Shown: positions 1 to 5,218 of the stretch, piece by piece
Layout of the letters: every line of letters begins with the position of its first letter
How positions within the stretch are numbered: the stretch's first letter is position 1
DNA from: Bacillota bacterium
GTDB taxonomy: Bacteria; Bacillota; DTU030; DUMP01
Direction: 5' to 3'
Assembly (NCBI GenBank): GCA_012735455.1
Contig: JAAYHG010000133.1
Span: 1 to 5,436, forward strand
Length of the DNA: 5,436 bases
Notes under the pieces: generated by a model
Databases searched by the model: none
Seen by the model: only the letters and a program-made list of their open reading frames with translations
What the model was told of the DNA's origin: nothing
Position numbers and translations under genes: made by a program

Positions 1-25
1 CCATCGGGGGCAGAAACAGCAGGAC

Positions 26-52
26 AAGAAAAAGCCCGGCCACTGCCGGGTT
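26..52 (-). terminator. Probable intrinsic terminator downstream of rnj
   Basis: Read on the minus strand, CCCGGC-AGTG-GCCGGG forms a 6-bp all-GC stem with a 4-nt loop, followed by CTTTTTCTT. This is a standard Rho-independent terminator placed about 110 nt after the rnj stop codon. It probably ends the rnj transcript. The caveat is that the same bases also lie inside an open minus-strand frame that reads as a short hydrophobic segment and runs off the left edge. That frame has no convincing ribosome binding site, so the terminator reading is preferred. Confidence 0.6.
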
Positions 53-71
53 CATCAATATATTATTAGGA

Positions 72-103
72 GGGGGACCTTGATACACTTTTATCATACC
101 CCC
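72..103 (-). other. Bipartite hairpin in the rnj 3' region
   Basis: On the minus strand an outer GGGGG/CCCCC pair encloses an inner TGATA/TATCA pair with a 6-nt loop (AAAGTG). An asymmetric internal loop (TA opposite AGGT) separates the two stems. No T-tract follows directly, so it is not a terminator by itself. It could be a 3'-end stabilising structure for the rnj mRNA, a processing site or a protein-binding palindrome. I have no family assignment for it. The stretch between rnj and the left edge otherwise shows only the terminator-like hairpin at 26-52. Confidence 0.35.
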
Positions 104-158
104 AATTTGTTACAGGGCCATAACACCATCATTACTTCTCCATTAAATCCACGGCAGC

Positions 159-1817
159 CTAGATCTCCATTATGATCGGCAGGATCATAGGGCGCCGACG
201 GGTCCGTTCAAAGAGGAACTTACCCAAGGTATCACGCACCTGGCTCTTAATAGTAGCCCATTCGGTAGCCCGAGAGGTTTCACACTTTTCCAAGGCCTGG
301 CGCACCTTGTCCTTTGCTTCCTCCAATAGCTCTTCCGCCTCGCGAACATAAACAAAGCCCCGGGAGACAATATCAGGACCGGCCACAACCTGTCCTTTTT
401 GCTTGTCTAGCGTCACTACTACAATTAGAATACCATCTTGAGAAAGTTGTTTTCTATCCCTCAGGACAATATTGCCCACGTCGCCCACACCAAGCCCGTC
501 TACAAGAACCTTTCCGGCTGTAATCCTATTACCCAAGCGTGCCTTGTCCGGCGTAAACTCAATGCTAGTTCCGTTCTCTACCACAAAAATGTTCTCTTCC
601 GGAATGCCAACCTGTTGGGCAATACGTGCGTGCCAGACAAGCGTCCGAAATTCCCCGTGGATAGGGACGAAATAGCGCGGCTGCACGAGGTTTAGCATGA
701 GCTTGAGTTCTTCCCTGCTGGCATGCCCAAAAGGGTGAGGCCAAGAGGTGAGTTCAGGATAAACTTCAGCACCTACCTTAAAAAGATTGTCAATGTTTCG
801 CGCTACCCGTTTCTCGCTCCCCGGTCCAGGGGAAGCTACCAATACTACTGTATCTCCAGCTTGAACAGGCACAGTGGTACGCCCATCTGCCCGTATCCCA
901 GCAACTGGCTCCAGAGTCTCAAAATCTGGCACCACAATCACCTGTTCCTCGGGCGCTACCTGTTCATTCCTCGGATCAAAAAAGGATTCCTCGGGAAAAG
1001 ATAGATGTCCCATCTGCTGGGCCAAGTTCAACAGCTCCCGCCCTTCTGGCCAAGCAACATTGGTACGTCGGCCCATATCCGCTGCAGCAGCCACCGCCTG
1101 TTCTAAGCGGTAAAGATTGGCTCCATAGCCGATCATGATAACGCGACCCTTGGCGCTACGCAGGATATTTCGGATTGCCCCAATGTTCTCCTTCTCTGAG
1201 GGAGAAAACTCGGGAACTTCGGAGTTCGTACTGTCCGAAAGAAGGAGAAATACCCCTTCACGTCCCAATTCAGCAAGGCGGTGTATATCAGTAAAGTTGT
1301 TGTTTGGTGGGGTTTGGTCAAAATGAAAATCGCCCGTATGCAGCACACGGCCACACGGCGTGGATACCACCACCGCCACCGCCCCCGGTAGTGTGTGGCT
1401 AACGCTAACCGGCTCTACTTTGAAGGTCCCCAGGGAAAAACGCTCGCCCGGGTTAACCCTTCGCAACACTTCAGTACTGAGCCCGGCTTCACGAAGCTTC
1501 ATGGCCGCCACACCCAGGGTCATGTCGGTACCAAACACCGGGATAGACAATTGCTTCAGAAGATACGGCAATGCTCCAATATGACCATCGTGTCCGTGGG
1601 TTAGGATAATGCCGCGTACCTTATCCCGGTTCTCCAAAAGATAACTCACATCAGGGATAACAAAGTCAATACCCAGCAGCTCTTCCTCAGGATTCATTAA
1701 TCCACAGTCAATTACCACAATATCACGGTCTGTTTCCAAGACCATCATATTCTTACCTCGCTCCCCCAAGCCGCCCAGGGGAATCAGGGTAAACTTATTC
1801 TTGGTTCCTACAGTCAA
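159..1817 (-). CDS. rnj: Ribonuclease J, beta-CASP metallo-beta-lactamase nuclease (J2-like, divergent active site)
   Basis: Family role: RNase J is a cytoplasmic 5'-3' exo/endoribonuclease in mRNA decay and rRNA maturation; J1 and J2 form a complex in Bacillus. The predicted protein has 552 residues, against about 555 for Bacillus J1 and J2. The N-terminal metallo-beta-lactamase domain has PLGGLGERGKN (13-23) and THGHDGHIGA (73-82). The beta-CASP insertion contains LLLSDSTN (191-198). The metallo-beta-lactamase domain resumes with GHASREELK (364-372) and PIHGEFR (385-391). The C-terminal domain includes DGLGVGDVGNIVLRDR (440-455) and ends RRRPMILPIIMEI, as in RNase J. The metal-motif Asp is Gly78, and the usual TGSQGEP block is PDFETLEP (297-304), so activity may be reduced. 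The start is TTG at 1817, 7 nt after AGGAGG; the ATG at 1823 is only 1 nt from it. The gene follows dapA, the position of rnjB in Bacillus. Its own promoter and a leader attenuator lie upstream. Family is certain; J1 versus J2 is inference. Confidence 0.95.
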   Translation of the reverse strand: MTVGTKNKFTLIPLGGLGERGKNMMVLETDRDIVVIDCGLMNPEEELLGIDFVIPDVSYLLENRDKVRGIILTHGHDGHIGALPYLLKQLSIPVFGTDMTLGVAAMKLREAGLSTEVLRRVNPGERFSLGTFKVEPVSVSHTLPGAVAVVVSTPCGRVLHTGDFHFDQTPPNNNFTDIHRLAELGREGVFLLLSDSTNSEVPEFSPSEKENIGAIRNILRSAKGRVIMIGYGANLYRLEQAVAAAADMGRRTNVAWPEGRELLNLAQQMGHLSFPEESFFDPRNEQVAPEEQVIVVPDFETLEPVAGIRADGRTTVPVQAGDTVVLVASPGPGSEKRVARNIDNLFKVGAEVYPELTSWPHPFGHASREELKLMLNLVQPRYFVPIHGEFRTLVWHARIAQQVGIPEENIFVVENGTSIEFTPDKARLGNRITAGKVLVDGLGVGDVGNIVLRDRKQLSQDGILIVVVTLDKQKGQVVAGPDIVSRGFVYVREAEELLEEAKDKVRQALEKCETSRATEWATIKSQVRDTLGKFLFERTRRRPMILPIIMEI

Positions 1818-1823
1818 CAGCAT

Positions 1824-1830
1824 ACCTCCT
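1824..1830 (-). promoter_or_regulatory. rnj ribosome binding site that decides the start
   Basis: A full AGGAGGT Shine-Dalgarno sequence on the minus strand abuts an ATG (1 nt from AGGAGG), which is too close for normal initiation. The in-frame TTG two codons later sits at the optimal 7-nt spacing. The GGAGGT part is complementary (one G-U pair) to GCCTCC at 1876-1871 in the leader, so the site could be masked in one leader fold. Confidence 0.75.
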
Positions 1831-1845
1831 AAACCGCGATTATAC

Positions 1846-1874
1846 AAAAAACTCTCCCTGCTGCGACCAGGGAG
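1846..1874 (-). terminator. Intrinsic terminator (attenuator) in the rnj leader
   Basis: On the minus strand CTCCCTG (1874-1868) pairs perfectly with CAGGGAG (1860-1854) across the 7-nt loop GTCGCAG. AG and then six T residues (1851-1846) follow. The hairpin lies between a good promoter (1955-1927) and the rnj ribosome binding site (1830-1825), so it cannot serve the upstream operon, which already has its own terminator. The position and the competing upstream hairpin suggest regulated premature termination of rnj. The structure is seen directly; the regulation is inferred. Confidence 0.65.
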
Positions 1875-1891
1875 GCTTTCCAACCCTTCGC
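1863..1891 (-). promoter_or_regulatory. Candidate antiterminator hairpin in the rnj leader
   Basis: Minus-strand GCGA (1891-1888) and AGGG (1887-1884) can pair with TCGC (1866-1863) and CCCT (1872-1869). GG/CC pairs (1881-1880 with 1875-1874) extend the stem inward. Small bulges interrupt the helix: GG on the 3' side, TT opposite T. It uses the same CCTCCCT bases as the left arm of the downstream terminator, so the two folds are mutually exclusive. This is the classic attenuator layout. No known riboswitch, T-box or protein-binding consensus was recognised in the roughly 100-nt leader. Confidence 0.4.
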
Positions 1892-1926
1892 TAACCAACA
1901 AACACCCGCTCTCTTACGTTACACAT

Positions 1927-1955
1927 ATTATAACCTAATTAACCCTGAACCACAA
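1927..1955 (-). promoter_or_regulatory. Sigma-A-type promoter for rnj
   Basis: The minus strand has TTGTGG (-35, 1955-1950), a 17-nt spacer and a perfect TATAAT (-10, 1932-1927). Transcription would start near 1920, giving a leader of about 100 nt before the rnj start codon. The promoter lies downstream of the dapA terminator, so rnj appears to be expressed independently of the dap operon. The -35 box matches TTGACA at four of six positions, but the spacing and -10 box are ideal. Confidence 0.65.
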
Positions 1956-1956
1956 G

Positions 1957-1968
1957 GTAACCCGTTAC
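1957..1968. repeat. Short palindrome next to the rnj -35 box
   Basis: GTAAC-CC-GTTAC is a perfect 5+5 inverted repeat that ends one base upstream of the -35 hexamer. The position would suit an activator or repressor half-site pair. Arms of this length also occur by chance, and no regulator motif was recognised. Confidence 0.25.
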
Positions 1969-2003
1969 TTAGACAAGTCATCTGCCCACCCTAATTAGAA
2001 TAA

Positions 2004-2029
2004 GAAAAGCGGGGATAAAGTCCCCCGCT
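2004..2029 (-). terminator. Intrinsic terminator of the dap operon
   Basis: The minus strand reads AGCGGGG(G)-ACTTTA-(T)CCCCGCT. This gives seven Watson-Crick pairs plus a closing G-U pair with a 6-nt loop, followed by TTTCTT and an AT-rich stretch. The hairpin begins 8 nt after the dapA TAA stop, so dapA is the last gene of the main transcript. Confidence 0.85.
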
Positions 2030-2037
2030 CGTCATAC

Positions 2038-2922
2038 TTAGATCAATCCAGCCTCTTGAAGAATGCCTTTGAGTTTCTCTTCCTCTGCCTCGGTCAGTGG
2101 CAGAAGAGGTAGCCGAAGACCTCCCACCGGGAAACCCATGAGCTTTAGAGCTGACTTTACTGGGCTGGGACTGGTGGTGAAAAAGAGCCCTTTGAAAACG
2201 GAAAAATACCGCAGGTGAATGTCTTTGGCATGCTTCCAATCTCCCTGAGTGAAGCTGGCGATCATCTGACGCATCTGGCCGGCCACTATGTGTGAAGCCA
2301 CCGAAACAACACCCTTGGCCCCCAAGGAAAGCATGGGCAGGGTTAGAGAGTCATCTCCACTGTATACCGCAAACCCTTCCGGAACCAGGCTGCATATTTC
2401 AGAAACCTGATCCAAATCGCCCCCTGCTTCTTTCACCGCTACAATGTTGGGAACTTCGTGGGCTAAGCGAGCCACTGTTGGCGCCTCAATGTTGCGTCCC
2501 GTACGGCCTGGTACGTTATAGATCATCACCGGCAGTTTGGTAGCTGCTGCCACAGCCCTAAAGTGCGCAAAGAGAGCATTCTGTGGCGGTTTGTTGTAAT
2601 AAGGGGTGACAAGGAGAATAGCATCGCCACCCACTTCTTCAGCCTTCTTGGTAAGGGCTATGCTTTGCTCTGTATTGTTGGAACCTGTACCCAACATCAC
2701 TGGCACACGGCCGCGGGCTGCCTTAACAACTGTCTCCCAGAGAGCAACTTTCTCTTCATTAGTAAGCGTAGGCGATTCCCCAGTGGTTCCTGTCACCAAG
2801 AGTCCATCAGATCCTAGATCAATAAGGTAATCTGTTAGTTCTGCCATGCGTTTAAGATCTACCCGAAGGTTATCATCAAAGGGCGTTACCATAGCAGTGA
2901 TAACCGTACCTAAGTGGCGCAT
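2038..2922 (-). CDS. dapA: 4-hydroxy-tetrahydrodipicolinate synthase (DHDPS)
   Basis: DapA condenses pyruvate with aspartate semialdehyde, the committed step towards DAP and lysine, in the cytoplasm. The protein has 294 residues, the usual length for the family, and is a single TIM-barrel aldolase of the DapA/NAL class. Visible hallmarks, numbered from the ATG, are TTGESPTL (46-53), YYNKPPQ (108-114), YNVPGRTG (135-142) and the Schiff-base lysine K164 in VAVKEA. YSGDD (187-191), GAKGVVSVASH (201-211) and SPSPVK (251-256, usually NPxPVK) follow. At the E. coli lysine-inhibition site, His53 and His56 correspond to Asn55 and Lys58, as in lysine-insensitive Gram-positive enzymes. An AAAGGAGGG site overlaps the dapG stop. 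The ATG at 2922 is 10 nt from AGGAGG, and an in-frame TTG at 2925 is 7 nt away, so either could be the start. A terminator follows directly. Confidence 0.97.
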   Translation of the reverse strand: MRHLGTVITAMVTPFDDNLRVDLKRMAELTDYLIDLGSDGLLVTGTTGESPTLTNEEKVALWETVVKAARGRVPVMLGTGSNNTEQSIALTKKAEEVGGDAILLVTPYYNKPPQNALFAHFRAVAAATKLPVMIYNVPGRTGRNIEAPTVARLAHEVPNIVAVKEAGGDLDQVSEICSLVPEGFAVYSGDDSLTLPMLSLGAKGVVSVASHIVAGQMRQMIASFTQGDWKHAKDIHLRYFSVFKGLFFTTSPSPVKSALKLMGFPVGGLRLPLLPLTEAEEEKLKGILQEAGLI

Positions 2923-2931
2923 CAATCAACA

Positions 2932-2940
2932 CCCTCCTTT
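2932..2940 (-). promoter_or_regulatory. dapA ribosome binding site overlapping the dapG stop
   Basis: AAAGGAGGG on the minus strand shares its first base with the dapG TAA stop codon. Ribosomes finishing dapG are therefore delivered directly to dapA, which suggests coupled translation. Confidence 0.75.
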
Positions 2941-4157
2941 TATTTGCCGAGTTCAAAGCCCTCATGGAGAGCGCAAATCGCCTTCTCTGCATCCTCTTGC
3001 CTAACCAAACACGAAATGGTGGCATGGGAGTCAGCCGTTTGTAATATCTCAACGTCAGCCTGATAAAGTATCTCTGCTATTTTGGCCATCACACCTGGGA
3101 CACCCCGCATACCGGCCCCCACCAAAGATACCTTGGCCAAGCCAGAGGTAATCTCCGGTTCGAAACCAGCTGCTCCCAGCACCTCTTGGGCTTTAGGCAG
3201 ATCCGCTTCTCCAATGGTAAAGATCTTGGCTTCGGGAAAAACGTTAATCAGGTCAATACTCACAGAAGCAGCAGCCAAGGAACGGAATAGCTCTACCTCT
3301 TTGTCCTTCGCTGTCGGATCCAAGACAACCTTAATCTGAACTACATCGGGCAGGTGGGCAATTCCGGTGACAAGCCTTTCGGGACCCAAGGCCAGCTGAC
3401 CTGGATAGTGAATTCCCCGGGTAACCAGTGTGCCGGGGGCATCGGAGAAAGTGGATCGGACTCGAAGCGGTATGTTGTATTGCATAGCAATCTCCACAGC
3501 GCGCGGATGAATCACCTTCGCCCCTTGGTAAGCCATTTGGGTAATCTCCTGATAGGTGATAACCTCCAAAGTATGAGCGCTATCCACAATGCGCGGGTCC
3601 GCAGTCATTACCCCTTCTACATCGGTGAAAATCTCGATAGTCTCAGCGCCTAGGGCTGCTCCTAATGCGGCTGCAGAAGTGTCGCTACCGCCACGGCCTA
3701 GCGTTGTTATTTCGCCCAGCTCAGTCTCGCCCTGGAAACCAGCCACCACAGGAATGAAACCAGCTTCTAGTGCCTTAAGTACTGGTTCCGGCTTCACCTC
3801 GAGGATGCGAGCATCACCAAACTCATCATTTGTTAAAATACCCGCTTGTCCACCTGTTAATGCCCGGGCCGGATAACCGGAGCGAGAGAGGAGTGCAGCA
3901 ACAACCGAGCAGGTTATAATTTCACCGCAAGAAAGTAGCAAGTCTCGCTCTCGTCTCGGCGCCTCTGGCCCTGCCTCATCTAATAGCCCCACTAGGGTAT
4001 CGGTTGCGTAAGGATCCCCCTTGCGGCCAATGGCTGACAGAACCACCACCGGATGGCGACCCTCACGCCGGGTTTGAATTACGCGCTCGACAACCTGTTC
4101 CCTAGCCTTTGCCGTGGCAACGGAGGTCCCACCAAATTTCTGGATCACAATCTTCAT
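2940..4157 (-). CDS. dapG: Aspartate kinase, DapG type
   Basis: DapG phosphorylates aspartate with ATP to form aspartyl-4-phosphate, the first step of the aspartate pathway. The protein has 405 residues, close to Bacillus DapG. The N-terminal kinase domain (about 1-245) has KFGGTSVA (7-14), GRKGDPYATDTL (44-55), LLSCGE (74-79), GRGGSDTSAAALGAA (154-168), FTDVEGVMTADPR (177-189) and YQGAKVIHPRAVEIA (210-224). Two ACT regulatory domains follow, at about 262-335 and 340-405; the second contains ILQTADSHATI (371-381). The overall pattern, for example ERLVTGIAHL, and the position between asd and dapA match aspartokinase I of Bacillus, which is feedback-inhibited by meso-DAP. The same control here is inference. 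The start is ATG at 4157, 10 nt after an AGGAG that overlaps the asd stop; the intergenic gap is 13 nt. Other databases may label this gene lysC. Confidence 0.95.
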   Translation of the reverse strand: MKIVIQKFGGTSVATAKAREQVVERVIQTRREGRHPVVVLSAIGRKGDPYATDTLVGLLDEAGPEAPRRERDLLLSCGEIITCSVVAALLSRSGYPARALTGGQAGILTNDEFGDARILEVKPEPVLKALEAGFIPVVAGFQGETELGEITTLGRGGSDTSAAALGAALGAETIEIFTDVEGVMTADPRIVDSAHTLEVITYQEITQMAYQGAKVIHPRAVEIAMQYNIPLRVRSTFSDAPGTLVTRGIHYPGQLALGPERLVTGIAHLPDVVQIKVVLDPTAKDKEVELFRSLAAASVSIDLINVFPEAKIFTIGEADLPKAQEVLGAAGFEPEITSGLAKVSLVGAGMRGVPGVMAKIAEILYQADVEILQTADSHATISCLVRQEDAEKAICALHEGFELGK

Positions 4158-4167
4158 AATGTCTCAT

Positions 4168-4173
4168 CTCCTA
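4168..4173 (-). promoter_or_regulatory. asd stop / dapG ribosome binding site overlap
   Basis: The minus-strand hexamer TAGGAG contains both the asd TAG stop codon and the AGGAG Shine-Dalgarno core used by dapG, 10 nt before its ATG. This arrangement favours translational coupling of asd and dapG. Confidence 0.65.
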
Positions 4174-5184
4174 AAGGAGTCCGTCAGTTAAAAGCCGCTC
4201 TGCAATCTGAACTGCATTGTAGGCAGCACCTTTGCGCAAGTTATCGGCCACCACCCAAAGGTTAAGACCGTTCCTTGTGCTAAAGTCTTCGCGAATGCGA
4301 CCTACAAACACCTCATTTCTACCAGCCGCTTGGGTTGGTAGGGGATACTTGTTTTCTCTGGGATCATCCACTACCACCACGCCAGGTGCTTGGGCTAAGA
4401 TGGCACGCGCCTCTTCTGGTAGGAGCTTCTTTTCCGTCTCAATGTTTATCGCCTCCGAGTGACCGTACATTACAGGCACGCGGACTGCGGTCGCCGTAAT
4501 AGCGATAGTCTCATCTGACATGATCTTAGCCGTTTCGCGCACCATCTTCCACTCTTCCAAGGTATACCCGGTCTCGTCAAAAACATCGATGTGGGGCAAA
4601 ACATTAAAAGCAATTTGATATGGATAAATTTCCGGCTTTACCGGCTGACCCAGCAAGATCTGACTACTTTGTGTTCTCAGTTCAGCAATAGCCTCCTGTC
4701 CGGTACCAGATACCGCCTGATAGGTCGAAACCACCACACGTTTAATCCGAGCCCGATCATGAAGGGGTTTGAGCACCATTACCATTTGAATAGTAGAGCA
4801 GTTGGGATTGGCGATAATGCCTTGGTGCGTACGCAGCGCTTCTGGGTTCACCTCAGGTACCACCAGGGGGACATCCGGGTTCATACGAAAGGCATTACTG
4901 TTATCCACCACCACAGCACCGCGCTTAACCGCCTCCGGTGCCAAGGATAAGCTGGTATCTGTACCCGCTGAAAAGAATGCTAGATCAATGTCGCTAAAGG
5001 CCTCTGGGCACGCTTCTTCGATGGCAGTCGTCTCACCGCGAAAAACCAGATTCTGTCCCTTGGAGCGTGCCGACGCCAAGGGCAAAAGAGTAGCTACTGG
5101 AAAATTGCGTTCCTCTAGCACCTTGAGCATGGTTTGGCCTACCGCTCCTGTAGCTCCTACTACAGCTACGTTTAGCGTCTTCAT
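4171..5184 (-). CDS. asd: Aspartate-semialdehyde dehydrogenase
   Basis: Asd uses NADPH to reduce aspartyl-4-phosphate to aspartate semialdehyde, the substrate of DapA. The protein has 337 residues, a usual length for the family. The Rossmann NADP-binding loop is GATGAVGQ (10-17). FFSAGTDTS (70-78) and DNSNAFR (94-100) are conserved substrate/cofactor segments. The catalytic cysteine is C129 in NPNCST (126-131). TYQAVSGTGQ (154-163) and EEWKMVRETAKI (210-221) belong to the catalytic/dimerisation domain. RVPVMYGHSE (235-244) carries the active-site histidine H242. All key residues are present, so an active enzyme is expected. The start is ATG at 5184, 9 nt after GGAGG (5198-5194). dapB ends 34 nt upstream and dapG begins 13 nt downstream. 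No promoter or terminator is visible in either gap, so the gene is expressed as part of the dap operon. Confidence 0.97.
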   Translation of the reverse strand: MKTLNVAVVGATGAVGQTMLKVLEERNFPVATLLPLASARSKGQNLVFRGETTAIEEACPEAFSDIDLAFFSAGTDTSLSLAPEAVKRGAVVVDNSNAFRMNPDVPLVVPEVNPEALRTHQGIIANPNCSTIQMVMVLKPLHDRARIKRVVVSTYQAVSGTGQEAIAELRTQSSQILLGQPVKPEIYPYQIAFNVLPHIDVFDETGYTLEEWKMVRETAKIMSDETIAITATAVRVPVMYGHSEAINIETEKKLLPEEARAILAQAPGVVVVDDPRENKYPLPTQAAGRNEVFVGRIREDFSTRNGLNLWVVADNLRKGAAYNAVQIAERLLTDGLL

Positions 5185-5218
5185 CTTTCCCCGCCTCCAG
5201 TGGTGTCTCTTAACGCTC

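Noticed and set aside
69..173. Plus-strand AGGAGGGGG followed by TTG and a 31-codon frame
   Set aside because: The frame overlaps the rnj 3' end, has no recognisable sequence, and would be the only plus-strand gene. The purine run is explained by the C-rich arm of the minus-strand hairpin.
1839..1844. A second perfect TATAAT (minus strand) just before the rnj ribosome binding site
   Set aside because: There is no acceptable -35 box 17 nt upstream (GTCGCA), and a start here would leave almost no leader ahead of the Shine-Dalgarno. It is better explained as the AT-rich tail of the leader terminator.
1818..1901. A 28-residue N-terminal extension of RNase J, starting at TTG 1901
   Set aside because: The extra residues are encoded by the leader hairpin and its T-run, have no ribosome binding site and no counterpart in the family. 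The strong AGGAGG lies downstream, at 1830-1825.
1930..2000. Repeated TAATTAGG upstream of rnj (near 1935 and 1995, minus strand)
   Set aside because: Only 8 bp long in AT-rich intergenic sequence, with one copy inside the promoter spacer; likely chance.
3589..3876. Plus-strand open frames over dapG, asd, dapA and rnj
   Set aside because: They are antisense shadows of well-conserved genes, with low-complexity Ser/Pro/Ala-rich translations and no ribosome binding sites.
4166..4177. CTCCTAAAGGAG palindrome around the asd stop, as a possible operator or hairpin
   Set aside because: The 2-nt loop is too small for an RNA hairpin, and the bases are explained by the stop codon and the dapG ribosome binding site.
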